Shown here piece after piece: positions 6,071-12,964 of a stretch of 18,911 nt of DNA. This DNA comes from DAOOKJ01 sp035385585. GTDB taxonomy: Bacteria; Patescibacteriota; Minisyncoccia; UBA6257. The stretch lies in the NCBI GenBank assembly GCA_035385585.1, contig DAOOKJ010000008.1, forward strand, positions 1 to 18,911, in the 5' to 3' direction. The position numbers were made by a program, and so were the translations under genes. Below the pieces are notes generated by a model. The model saw nothing but the letters and a program-made list of their open reading frames with translations. It searched no databases and was not told the DNA's origin. How positions within the stretch are numbered: position 1 is the first letter of the stretch; each line of letters begins with the position of its first letter.

Positions 6071-7330
6071 ATGAATGTGTTAAGTGATTTAAAAGAGCGA
6101 GGACTTGTTTATCAGGCGGCTAATCTAAAAGATTTAGAAAAGAAACTTTCAAAAGAAAAGATTGTTTTGTATTGCGGTTTTGATCCGACAGGCAGAAGTT
6201 TGCATTTGGGTCATTTACTTCAACTTTTAACCCTTAAAAGATTTTTAAATAATGGCCACAGGGTAATTGTTTTACTAGGAGGAGCAACCGGATTAATCGG
6301 CGACCCATCTGGTAAGTCAGAAGAAAGACCTCTTTTGACCAAAAAAGAATTATCAAAAAACAAAAAGAAAATAAAAGAACAAATAGAAAAAATTCTTATA
6401 AACGGCAAAGGCAAAAAAAAGGTTTTGATTTTAGATAACTATTGGTGGCATTCAAAATTCAAATTTTTGGATTTTTTAAGAGAAGTGGGAAAACATTTTA
6501 CTATTTCTTATTTATTGGCCAAAGAATCAGTAAAAAATCGCTTAGAAGCAGGAATTTCTTTTACTGAATTTAGTTATAATCTTTTACAAGCTTATGATTT
6601 TTATCATCTTTTTAAAAATTACCACTGCGAACTTCAAATAGGTGGAAGCGACCAATGGGGGAACATCACTTCAGGCATCGATTTAATTAAAAAATTGGAA
6701 AATAAGGAAGTTTACGGTTTTACTTTACCTTTAATCACCAGTTCAACTGGCGAAAAATTTGGGAAATCTAGCGGTAAAGCCCTATGGCTGGACAAGAGAT
6801 TAACTACTCCTTATGAGTTATACCAATATTTCTTTAACATTCCAGACAGCGAAGTGATAAAGTTTTTGAAATATTTTACTTTTTTAAAAGAAGTAGAAAT
6901 TGATAAATTAGAAAAAGAGACAAGAAATCAACCAGAAAAAAGAATTGCTCAGAAAATATTAGCTTTTGAAGCGGTAAAATTAATTCATTCTGAAAAAGAA
7001 GCGAAAGAAGCGAAAAAGATTTCCGAAGCCTTGTTTTATGGCAAGATTAAAAATCTTACGGAAAAAGAGTTTAAAATCGCTTTTAAGGGGTTAAAAGCCT
7101 CAATTATAAAAGGAAAGAAAAAGATTTCTTTGGTTGATATATTGATTTTAAGCGGTGCCTCCTTTTCCAAGAGGCAAGCGAGACAAGATATTGAAAATGG
7201 AATTATTTTTATTAATGACTTGCAATTTACAAATATAGAGAGTATAATTGAAAAGAAATTTTGTCTTTTCAAAAAATATCTTTTAATCAAAAGGGGAAAG
7301 AAAAATTATTTTTTGGTCAAGTGGCTTTAA
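6071..7330 (+). CDS. tyrS: Tyrosyl-tRNA synthetase
   Basis: This cytoplasmic class I aminoacyl-tRNA synthetase charges tRNA-Tyr with tyrosine using ATP. The HIGH-type motif is HLGH at residues 45-48, in the context DPTGRSLHLGHLLQL. The KMSKS-type motif is KFGKS at 229-233. The tyrosine-binding YNLLQAYD and the QIGGSDQWGNI segment are both present. A C-terminal S4-like RNA-binding domain occupies about residues 345-415, starting LVDILILSGASFSKRQARQDIENG. The length of 419 residues is normal for bacterial TyrS (about 400-425). The ATG at 6071 is supported by the family N-terminus and by the promoter just upstream. It is probably the first gene of a transcript running through the redox genes downstream; the next gene starts 18 bases after the stop. 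Confidence 0.97.
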   Translation: MNVLSDLKERGLVYQAANLKDLEKKLSKEKIVLYCGFDPTGRSLHLGHLLQLLTLKRFLNNGHRVIVLLGGATGLIGDPSGKSEERPLLTKKELSKNKKKIKEQIEKILINGKGKKKVLILDNYWWHSKFKFLDFLREVGKHFTISYLLAKESVKNRLEAGISFTEFSYNLLQAYDFYHLFKNYHCELQIGGSDQWGNITSGIDLIKKLENKEVYGFTLPLITSSTGEKFGKSSGKALWLDKRLTTPYELYQYFFNIPDSEVIKFLKYFTFLKEVEIDKLEKETRNQPEKRIAQKILAFEAVKLIHSEKEAKEAKKISEALFYGKIKNLTEKEFKIAFKGLKASIIKGKKKISLVDILILSGASFSKRQARQDIENGIIFINDLQFTNIESIIEKKFCLFKKYLLIKRGKKNYFLVKWL

Positions 7331-7348
7331 AAAAAATAAAAAACTAAT

Positions 7349-8335
7349 ATGGCAAAAACAAAAACAAATTGGAAAGTTATCATCATCGCTTTAATTATCG
7401 CTTCTTTTATTTTGAGTTATAGCGGCGGTTTAAAATCTTTTGATCTTTCTGAACCAAAAGAGGCAAAAGTTTTAAAAGCAGTTGATTTCATCAATAAAAA
7501 CTTAATTCAGAATGCAACTGCCACTGCTGAAGAAATTACTGAAGAAAGTGGTGTGTATAAATTTAGTTTGAAAATAGGAGAGAAAAAATACGACACTTAT
7601 CTCACTAAAGATGGTCGATTGCTGTTTCCTCAAGGAATAGAAATAACTGCAACTCAAAAAACAACTGAAACTACGGCCGAAGTGGAACAAAAGAAAACTT
7701 GTGAAGACCTTGCCAAAAAAGAAAAACCAGTTCTTGAAGCGTTTATTGTTAGCAAGTGTCCATTTGGTCTGCAGATGCAGAGAATTTTAAATGAAATAGT
7801 CAAAAATATCCCTCAGTTAGCCTCTTATATCAAAGTGGAATATATGGGAGAAGTTGTCGGTGACAAAATATTGTCAATGCATGATGATAATACTCCAGGA
7901 GGAGAGGAGGCGACAGAGAACCTAAGACAAATTTGTCTCAGAGAAGAACAGGCTGATAAATATTGGTCTTATATTGATTGTTATCTTAAAGAAGGTAAAA
8001 CAGATAAATGTTTAGCTTCTTCTAAGATAGATGTTTCAAAATTAACAAGTTGTATGAATGATACTTCTAAAGGTATAGCCTATGCCCAGAAAGATTTTGA
8101 AAGAGAAAAAAAGTTTAATGTGGTTGGTTCTCCTACCTTAATATTAAATGAAGAAAAAGTGAGTGAATTTGATTTTGGCGGAAGAACCGCTGAGGCAGTA
8201 AAGACTGTTTTATGCTGCGGTTTTAAAGAGCAACCTTCTTTCTGCGAAATGAAACTGACAACAGAGGGTGCGGCTAGCGGTTTCTCTTTGAATTATTCTT
8301 CTTCAGACAGCTCAGGCGATGCCAGTTGTAATTAA
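7349..8335 (+). CDS. Membrane-anchored thioredoxin-fold protein (DsbA/GILT-like)
   Basis: An N-terminal membrane anchor (about 8-26) is followed by a small domain (about 38-100) with FINKNLI and an LTKDGRLLFPQGIEI segment. A similar leader domain precedes thioredoxin domains in some archaeal and candidate-phylum proteins, as far as I recall. The thioredoxin-like domain starts near residue 127 and carries CPFG (Cys137-Gly140) where a CxxC pair would be, so only one active-site cysteine is present. A cis-proline-like VGSPTLILN occurs near 266-274. Many further cysteines (an insert with ICLREE, YIDCYLKEGKTDKC, LTSC, and a C-terminal CCGF...FCEM) recall GILT and related oxidoreductases. It probably handles disulfides or thiols outside the membrane. 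The next gene, nine bases away, is a cytoplasmic-type glutaredoxin. Substrate and partner are unknown. Confidence 0.78.
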   Translation: MAKTKTNWKVIIIALIIASFILSYSGGLKSFDLSEPKEAKVLKAVDFINKNLIQNATATAEEITEESGVYKFSLKIGEKKYDTYLTKDGRLLFPQGIEITATQKTTETTAEVEQKKTCEDLAKKEKPVLEAFIVSKCPFGLQMQRILNEIVKNIPQLASYIKVEYMGEVVGDKILSMHDDNTPGGEEATENLRQICLREEQADKYWSYIDCYLKEGKTDKCLASSKIDVSKLTSCMNDTSKGIAYAQKDFEREKKFNVVGSPTLILNEEKVSEFDFGGRTAEAVKTVLCCGFKEQPSFCEMKLTTEGAASGFSLNYSSSDSSGDASCN

Positions 8336-8343
8336 GAGTTATC

Positions 8344-8598
8344 ATGAAGGTGATAGTTTATTCAACTCCAATATGTCCGTGGTGTCAGGCAGTAAAGTCA
8401 TTTTTAAGAGCTAATAAGATTGAATTTGAAGAAATAGATGTCTCCAGAGATGAAGCCAAGGCCCAAGAAATGATTTTAAAGTCAGGACAAACTGGAGTGC
8501 CAGTGATAGAGATTGATGGGAAAATTGTCAAGGGTTTTGATAAGCCCTTGCTTGAAGAAATTTTAGGAATTTCTTCAGATGAAAACAACAAACAGTAA
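8344..8598 (+). CDS. Glutaredoxin-like thiol-disulfide oxidoreductase
   Basis: This is an 84-residue glutaredoxin-fold protein with the redox motif C11-P-W-C14 just after strand one (MKVIVYSTPICPWC). It has the glutathione/cis-proline region TGVPVIEIDG at about 57-66 and the KGFDKPLLEEIL ending typical of the GrxC/NrdH-like group. It has no signal peptide and should act in the cytoplasm. Whether the donor is glutathione or a thioredoxin reductase cannot be told from this window. It starts nine bases after the membrane thioredoxin-fold gene, and its last 20 bases overlap the following methyltransferase gene in another frame, so the three are almost certainly one transcript. Confidence 0.9.
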   Translation: MKVIVYSTPICPWCQAVKSFLRANKIEFEEIDVSRDEAKAQEMILKSGQTGVPVIEIDGKIVKGFDKPLLEEILGISSDENNKQ

Positions 8599-9082
8599 AA
8601 AGAAGGATAATTTTGAGATAGTGGTAATTTTGGATAATATCCGTAGCACCTACAATGTAGGTGCTATTTTTAGAACTGCTGATGGGGCAGGGGTGAAAAA
8701 AATTTATCTCTGCGGCATTACGCCAACTCCTGAAAATTCTAAAGTTAAAAAAGTTGCTTTGGGGGCAGAAAATTACATTTATTGGGAAAAAGTAACTAGC
8801 GTGTGGCGGTTAATTGAAAAACTTAAAAAAGAAGATTATTTTCTGATTGCTTTGGAACAAAGCAAAAAAGCAAAAAATCTTTTTCAGTTGAAAAAATTAA
8901 AAAAGAAAAAAATTGCTTTAGTTGTAGGAAATGAAGTAAGAGGAATATCGAAAAAAATTCTCAAAAGAGTTGATTTAATTTTAGAAATTGAAATGGCTGG
9001 AAAAAAAGAATCTTTAAATGTTTCGGTGGTTTTTGGAATTGTTATTTATTATCTAAGGAATTTGGTCTATAATATAAGATAG
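8579..9082 (+). CDS. SpoU/TrmH-family (SPOUT) RNA 2'-O-methyltransferase
   Basis: This 167-residue protein carries the three SpoU motifs. Motif 1 is NIRSTYNVGAIFRTADGAGV, about residues 21-40, with the conserved Asn and Arg. Motif 2 is ALVVGNEVRGIS near 117-128. Motif 3 is the MAGKKESLNVSVVFGIVIYYL ending (about 139-159), although the usual P before the small-residue loop (IPM) is replaced by MAG. Family members transfer a methyl group from S-adenosylmethionine to a ribose 2'-OH of tRNA or rRNA; the target here is unknown. There is no N-terminal substrate-binding extension, as in the short TrmL/TrmH-type forms. Its ATG overlaps the end of the glutaredoxin gene, which suggests translational coupling. 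A perfect terminator-like hairpin lies within motif 1. Confidence 0.9.
   Translation: MKTTNSKKKDNFEIVVILDNIRSTYNVGAIFRTADGAGVKKIYLCGITPTPENSKVKKVALGAENYIYWEKVTSVWRLIEKLKKEDYFLIALEQSKKAKNLFQLKKLKKKKIALVVGNEVRGISKKILKRVDLILEIEMAGKKESLNVSVVFGIVIYYLRNLVYNIR
8644..8671 (+). other. Terminator-like hairpin inside the methyltransferase gene
   Basis: TAGCACCTAC (8644-8653) and GTAGGTGCTA (8657-8666) form a perfect 10-pair stem around a three-base loop, directly followed by TTTTT (8667-8671). The layout is that of an intrinsic terminator, but it lies about 65 bases into a reading frame and encodes conserved motif 1. Whether it stops transcription is unknown. Confidence 0.4.
9068..9073 (+). promoter_or_regulatory. 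Possible -10 box for the DJ-1/PfpI-like gene
   Basis: A perfect TATAAT lies in the last codons of the methyltransferase gene, 14 bases before the next ATG at 9088. A start near 9080 would give a leader of about eight bases. No convincing -35 box is at the right spacing, so this is a weak call. Confidence 0.3.
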
Positions 9083-9087
9083 ATAAT

Positions 9088-9774
9088 ATGACTAAAAAGA
9101 AATTAACTTGGATCTTTCTTTTGATTGGGGTTGTTTTGCTAGGAACTGGTCTTTCATTGAAGTTAGTTTTCCAAAAATTTCCTTCTTTAATTGTATCCAC
9201 TACTTCAACTTTATCTCAAAATAATAATTTGACTTTAACCAATATGAACAAAAAAATTTTAATGGTTATTGCTTTTCAGGATTTTCGCGATGAAGAATAT
9301 TTTGTGCCAAAAGAAATTTTAGAAAAAAATGGTTTTACCGTAGAAACAGTAAGTTCTAAGGTTGGATTAGCGATTGGTGTTGAGGGCGGAGCAATAGAAG
9401 TTTCAAAAACTGCGAAAGAAATTGAAACAAAAAATTATGACGGGGTAATTTTTGTTGGCGGTCCGGGAATGACTGAAGAATTAGACAATTTAGATTTTCA
9501 AAAATTAGCCCGAGATTTTAATCAAGAAAATAAATTAGTTTCTGCTATTTGTATTGCCCCAGCCCTTTTAGCAAAAGCAAAACTTTTGGAAAACAAAAGA
9601 GCCACAGTTTGGTCTTCACCTCTAGACAAGAGCGCGATTAAAATTTTAAGAGAAAATGGTTCCATTTATGCCGATCAGCCAGTGGTAGTTGACGGTAAGA
9701 TCATTACTGCTAATGGTCCAGAAGCCGCTAAAGATTTTGGAGAAGCAATCGTGAAATTTTTTGAGTCTAGGTAA
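9088..9774 (+). CDS. Membrane-anchored DJ-1/PfpI-family protein
   Basis: An N-terminal membrane anchor (about residues 6-28) and a Ser/Thr/Asn-rich linker (about 35-52) precede a full DJ-1/PfpI domain (about 54-228). The domain starts KKILMVIAFQDFRDEEYFVP. It contains GVIFVGGPG, and the nucleophile elbow AICIAPALLA with Cys155. It ends with the VVVDGKIITANGPEAAKDFGEAI segment typical of the family. Known relatives include deglycase/glyoxalase-type enzymes, proteases and chaperones, so the exact reaction is open. The anchor is unusual because most relatives are cytoplasmic. An internal ATG at 9244 would give a soluble form starting exactly at the domain. The gene sits last in a run of redox-related genes, which fits a role in protein quality or oxidative damage (inference). 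Confidence 0.85.
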   Translation: MTKKKLTWIFLLIGVVLLGTGLSLKLVFQKFPSLIVSTTSTLSQNNNLTLTNMNKKILMVIAFQDFRDEEYFVPKEILEKNGFTVETVSSKVGLAIGVEGGAIEVSKTAKEIETKNYDGVIFVGGPGMTEELDNLDFQKLARDFNQENKLVSAICIAPALLAKAKLLENKRATVWSSPLDKSAIKILRENGSIYADQPVVVDGKIITANGPEAAKDFGEAIVKFFESR

Positions 9775-9804
9775 AATGTAAAAGTGAAGTAATATTTTAT
9801 ATAT

Positions 9805-9838
9805 CTGTCTCAATACTACTGAAGCAGTATTGGGACAG
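9805..9838 (+). promoter_or_regulatory. Hairpin in the leader of gap
   Basis: CTGTCTCAATACT (9805-9817) pairs with AGTATTGGGACAG (9826-9838): 13 pairs, one G-U, with an eight-base loop. No T-tract follows on either strand, so it is not an ordinary terminator. It ends 24 bases before the gap ATG and may be a leader structure or an operator. A TTATAT-like -10 element overlaps its 5' side without a good -35. Confidence 0.45.
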
Positions 9839-9862
9839 AAAATAATCTTAAAAATAATTACT

Positions 9863-10873
9863 ATGCGAATCGCTATTAATGGTTTTGGAAGAATTGGGCG
9901 GGCTTTTTTTAAGCAAGCGCTTGAAGAGCCAACCATAGAAGTTATTGCCATAAATGATTTGGGTTCTTTAGAGAATTTAGTTTATCTTTTAAAACACGAT
10001 AGTGTTTACGGATTTTACAGTAAAGAAATTAAAGTTTTAAAAGATAATAAAATTAGAATAAATAATCATCAGATATTCTTTTTTCAAGAAAGAGATCCAA
10101 GAAACCTTCCTTGGGAAAATTTAAAGGTTGATTTAGTAATTGAGGCCACTGGGGTTTTTGAGGATTATAATTTGGCAAGGAGTCATATTCTCGCCGGCGC
10201 CAAAAAAGTGATTATCACCGCTCCTGCTAAAGGAGAAGAAAGTAAAGATGGAAGGATTATTCTTTTAGGAATAAACGAAAAAGAAATTCAGAATTTTGAA
10301 GTTGTTTCAAATGGGTCCTGTACTACCAATGCCGTTAGCCCGGTTTTGAAAATTTTGGATGAAAAAATTGGAATAAAAAAGGCGATTTTAAATACAGTTC
10401 ATGCTTATACCGCCACTCAGAATTTAGTTGACGGTCAAATTAAGGGAGATGATTTTTTAAGAGGCAGAGCTGCGGCTTTAAACATCGTTCCTTCAACCAC
10501 CGGTGCTGCTAAAACTATTTCCAAGGCTATAAAAAGCCTAGAAGGAAAATTCGACGGTTTAGCAATTAGAGTTCCTGTAGCTTGTGGCTCATTGGCTGAT
10601 ATAACTTTTGTTTCCAAAAAAGATACTAGTGTAAAGGAAATAAACGAGATTCTGGTTAAAGCCTCAAAAGAAAAAAAATGGCAGAATGTTCTGGGAGTTT
10701 CTTTTACACCTTTAGTTTCCTCAGATATTATTAAAGATACCAGACCGGCAATTGTTGATTTGACTTTTACCAAAGTCGTAGACAAAGATTTAGGAAAAGT
10801 TTTGGTTTGGTATGACAATGAATGGGGTTATACTTGGACCCTGATAGAACAAATAAAAAGGTTAAAATTTTAA
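9863..10873 (+). CDS. gap: Glyceraldehyde-3-phosphate dehydrogenase, type I
   Basis: This cytoplasmic enzyme oxidises glyceraldehyde 3-phosphate to 1,3-bisphosphoglycerate using NAD(P) and phosphate. The Rossmann start is MRIAINGFGRIGR, with the adenine-side Asp in AINDLGS (about residue 33). The catalytic cysteine is Cys153 in SNGSCTTNA, with the catalytic His downstream in NTVHAYTATQ. AAALNIVPSTTGAAK and the NEWGYTW ending are canonical. The length of 336 residues is normal. The ATG at 9863 is chosen over an upstream in-frame TTG at 9830 because it gives the exact family N-terminus; the TTG lies inside the leader hairpin. It opens the carbon-metabolism block, with rpiB starting one base after its stop. 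Phosphoglycerate kinase is not in the window. Confidence 0.97.
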   Translation: MRIAINGFGRIGRAFFKQALEEPTIEVIAINDLGSLENLVYLLKHDSVYGFYSKEIKVLKDNKIRINNHQIFFFQERDPRNLPWENLKVDLVIEATGVFEDYNLARSHILAGAKKVIITAPAKGEESKDGRIILLGINEKEIQNFEVVSNGSCTTNAVSPVLKILDEKIGIKKAILNTVHAYTATQNLVDGQIKGDDFLRGRAAALNIVPSTTGAAKTISKAIKSLEGKFDGLAIRVPVACGSLADITFVSKKDTSVKEINEILVKASKEKKWQNVLGVSFTPLVSSDIIKDTRPAIVDLTFTKVVDKDLGKVLVWYDNEWGYTWTLIEQIKRLKF

Positions 10874-10874
10874 T

Positions 10875-11312
10875 ATGCTTTATTTAGGAGCTGACCATCG
10901 GGGTTATTATCTAAAAGAGGCGCTAAAAAAATTTTTAAAGTCGCGCAAACTTGAATTTGAAGACTTAGGTAATTTTCATTATGATAAAGATGATGATTTT
11001 CCTGATTTCGCCAAATTAGTGGCAGAGCAAGTTCAAAAGAATCCAGAACAAAATCAAGGGATTTTGATTTGTGGTTCTGGAATCGGTATGTCAATTGCCG
11101 CCAATCGTTTTAAAAATATACGGGCAGCCCTGGTTCTTTCGGCATATCTGGCAAGAAAAGCGAGAGAGGAAGATAATGCTAATATTTTATGTTTGGCTGC
11201 GGACATAACCGATGAAGCAACTGCCATCAGAATAATAAAGGAATGGTTAAAGGCTAAATTTTTAAATAACGAACGGTATCGAAGAAGAATTGAAAAAATA
11301 GATGAAGAATAG
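10875..11312 (+). CDS. rpiB: Ribose-5-phosphate isomerase B (RpiB/LacA family)
   Basis: The enzyme interconverts ribulose 5-phosphate and ribose 5-phosphate in the non-oxidative pentose phosphate pathway. Asp7-His8 in GADHRG and the catalytic Cys66 in GILICGSGIGMSIAANR are in place, and the length (145 residues) is normal. One difference stands out: the family's R-x-H-N-D-A-N region, whose His helps open the sugar ring, reads REEDNAN here (near residues 96-102), so that His is missing. This may shift the substrate or mechanism within the RpiB/LacA/LacB group. RpiB remains the best call given the neighbouring rpe-like and transketolase genes. The gene starts one base after gap, so both are probably co-transcribed. 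No Shine-Dalgarno sequence is visible. Confidence 0.9.
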   Translation: MLYLGADHRGYYLKEALKKFLKSRKLEFEDLGNFHYDKDDDFPDFAKLVAEQVQKNPEQNQGILICGSGIGMSIAANRFKNIRAALVLSAYLARKAREEDNANILCLAADITDEATAIRIIKEWLKAKFLNNERYRRRIEKIDEE

Positions 11313-11339
11313 ATAACACGATCCAAATACACGAACTTT

Positions 11340-11377
11340 ATGAATAAGGCGGATGTTCAACATCAGATGTCATTCAT
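11340..11377 (+). repeat. Nested palindrome between rpiB and the rpe-like gene
   Basis: GATGTT-C-AACATC (11352-11364) is a perfect six-base palindrome with one central base. It sits inside an outer pair ATGAAT (11340-11345) / ATTCAT (11372-11377). It lies in the only sizeable gap (94 bases) within this gene block, upstream of a possible TATAAA (11385-11390). It could be an operator or a processing hairpin; the evidence is structural only. Confidence 0.35.
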
Positions 11378-11406
11378 ACTCTCATATAAACTCTTGAATT
11401 TTTATC

Positions 11407-12084
11407 ATGTTTTTTCCTTTTTTTCAAAAAAATAATTTAAAGCGAGAGATTATTCCGGTTATTAATGTTAAAACCAAACAGAAATTTGAAGAAAGACTTC
11501 ATCTTCTCAAAGACTTCAAAGGGATTTTCCAAATCGATGTTTCAGACGGTTCTTTTACAGAATTTAAAAATTGGTATCTAGTTAAAGATGTAAAACAAAT
11601 AAAGCGTTTTAGAAAAAGATTTGAAATTCATTTGATGATCAGAAACATAGAAAAAGAATTGTCAGACTGGTTTGAAACTGAACCGAAAAGAGTGATCATT
11701 CATCTTGAGACCATAAAAAATTTTGAAAATATTTTGAAGATATGTAAGGAAAACCAAGTAGAGCTGGCCTTGGCTTTAAATCCTGATACTCCTCTCGAAT
11801 TTTTGGAAAAATTTACAAAATTTGTAAACTTTGTTGTATTTTTGGGAGTTGATCCTGGTCCTTCGGGCCAAAAGTTTCGTTATTTTGTGTTAGACAAAAT
11901 TAGCCAATTTAGAGAGAAACATCCAAAGATGAATATTGAACTTGATGGAGGATTAAATGAAGAAATTATTCCTGAAGCTTTTAAATCAGGTGTAAATATT
12001 TTTGCCCTTGGTTCAGCGATTTTTGAGGCCGAAAACCCGAAGGAAAAAATTAAATTTTTTGAAAATTTGGTAAATAAAGTATGA
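11407..12084 (+). CDS. Divergent ribulose-phosphate 3-epimerase-like TIM-barrel protein
   Basis: The order of motifs follows Rpe. QIDVSDGSF (42-50) stands for the usual HxDVMDGxF, EIHLMI (73-78) for DVHLMI, DPGPSGQKF (149-157) for NPGFGGQKF, and ELDGG (178-182) for the VDGG motif. Three of the four usual metal ligands are conserved (Asp44, His75, Asp180), but the first, normally His, is Gln42. The N-terminal PSILSAD motif is replaced by PVINVKT. Rpe interconverts ribulose 5-phosphate and xylulose 5-phosphate, and its position between rpiB and transketolase fits that job exactly. The missing His means that either this lineage tolerates Gln or the substrate has changed. The length of 225 residues is normal. 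Its stop overlaps the next start (ATGA), which suggests translational coupling. Confidence 0.8.
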   Translation: MFFPFFQKNNLKREIIPVINVKTKQKFEERLHLLKDFKGIFQIDVSDGSFTEFKNWYLVKDVKQIKRFRKRFEIHLMIRNIEKELSDWFETEPKRVIIHLETIKNFENILKICKENQVELALALNPDTPLEFLEKFTKFVNFVVFLGVDPGPSGQKFRYFVLDKISQFREKHPKMNIELDGGLNEEIIPEAFKSGVNIFALGSAIFEAENPKEKIKFFENLVNKV

Positions 12085-12932
12085 AATTAAAAATAAAAGA
12101 TTTAGAAAATTTAGCCTTTCAAATTCGTCAAGAGATAATTAAAATTTTACTTGAAGCAAAGTCAGGCCATTGCGCCGGACCATTAGGGGCAGTTGAACAA
12201 TATGTTGCCCTATATTTTTCCGGAATTTTGAATCATCGGCCAAAAGAGTTTGATTGGCCAGATCGCGACCGAGTGGTAATTTCCAATGGCCATTATGCGC
12301 CACTAATTTATACCATTTTATCTTATGCTGGTTATTTTGATAAAAAAGAGCTTCATACTTTAAGAAAATTAAATTCTCCTCTTCAAGGTCATCCTCATCG
12401 TTTGTCTTTAAAAGGAATTGAAACTTCATCCGGACCTGTTGGTGAAGGTCTGTCTCAGGCAATAGGAATGGCTTTAGCTGGAAAGATGAATAAGAAAAAA
12501 TACCAGGTTTATTGTCTGATGGGCGATGGCGAGCATCAATGCGGAAATACTTGGGAAGCGATTATGTTTGCCGGGAAATATCAATTAGATAATCTTACAG
12601 TAATGATAGATAGAAACAATATTCAAATTGATGGTTTTACGGAAAAAGTAATGCCGCTTGAGCCCTTAAAAGAAAAATACGAGGCTTTTAATTGGAGGGT
12701 ATTAGAAGTTGACGGTCACAATCTAGAAGAAATTATAAAAGCTCTGTATAAAGCAAAATCAGTGTTTGTGAAACCAGTAGTAATTATTTGCCACACTATT
12801 CCAGGAAAGGGGGTTGATTTTATGGAATGGGATTATTTTTGGCATGGTAAAACGCCAAGTGAAGTCGAAGCAGAAGAGGCTTTAAGACAACTTCGCTCCC
12901 TGCGGGGAAAAATTCAATCAGAATTAGACTAA
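12081..12932 (+). CDS. Transketolase, N-terminal (TPP-binding) subunit
   Basis: This subunit holds the thiamine-diphosphate pyrophosphate site of a split transketolase. Visible features are SGHCAGPLGAVE near the start, ISNGHYAPLIYTIL, the SSGPVGEGLSQAIGMALAGK loop, and the TPP/metal motif starting GDGEHQCGNTWEA at 148 and running on to MIDRNNIQ. The length of 283 residues is that of the N-half found in archaea, some Gram-positives and candidate phyla. With the C-subunit it moves two-carbon ketol units between sugar phosphates. It overlaps the upstream epimerase-like gene by four bases, and its partner follows 32 bases later. Confidence 0.95.
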   Translation: MKLKIKDLENLAFQIRQEIIKILLEAKSGHCAGPLGAVEQYVALYFSGILNHRPKEFDWPDRDRVVISNGHYAPLIYTILSYAGYFDKKELHTLRKLNSPLQGHPHRLSLKGIETSSGPVGEGLSQAIGMALAGKMNKKKYQVYCLMGDGEHQCGNTWEAIMFAGKYQLDNLTVMIDRNNIQIDGFTEKVMPLEPLKEKYEAFNWRVLEVDGHNLEEIIKALYKAKSVFVKPVVIICHTIPGKGVDFMEWDYFWHGKTPSEVEAEEALRQLRSLRGKIQSELD

Positions 12933-12964
12933 AAAATAACTTACAATAATTTTGAATTATTTTT

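Noticed and set aside
7248..7272. TTGAAAAG/CTTTTCAA inverted repeat in the 3' end of tyrS
   Set aside because: AT-only eight-base arms are common at this base composition, and no tract or conserved context supports a function.
9830..9862. Upstream TTG start for gap
   Set aside because: The added residues do not belong to the GAPDH N-terminus, and the TTG lies in a 13-pair hairpin.
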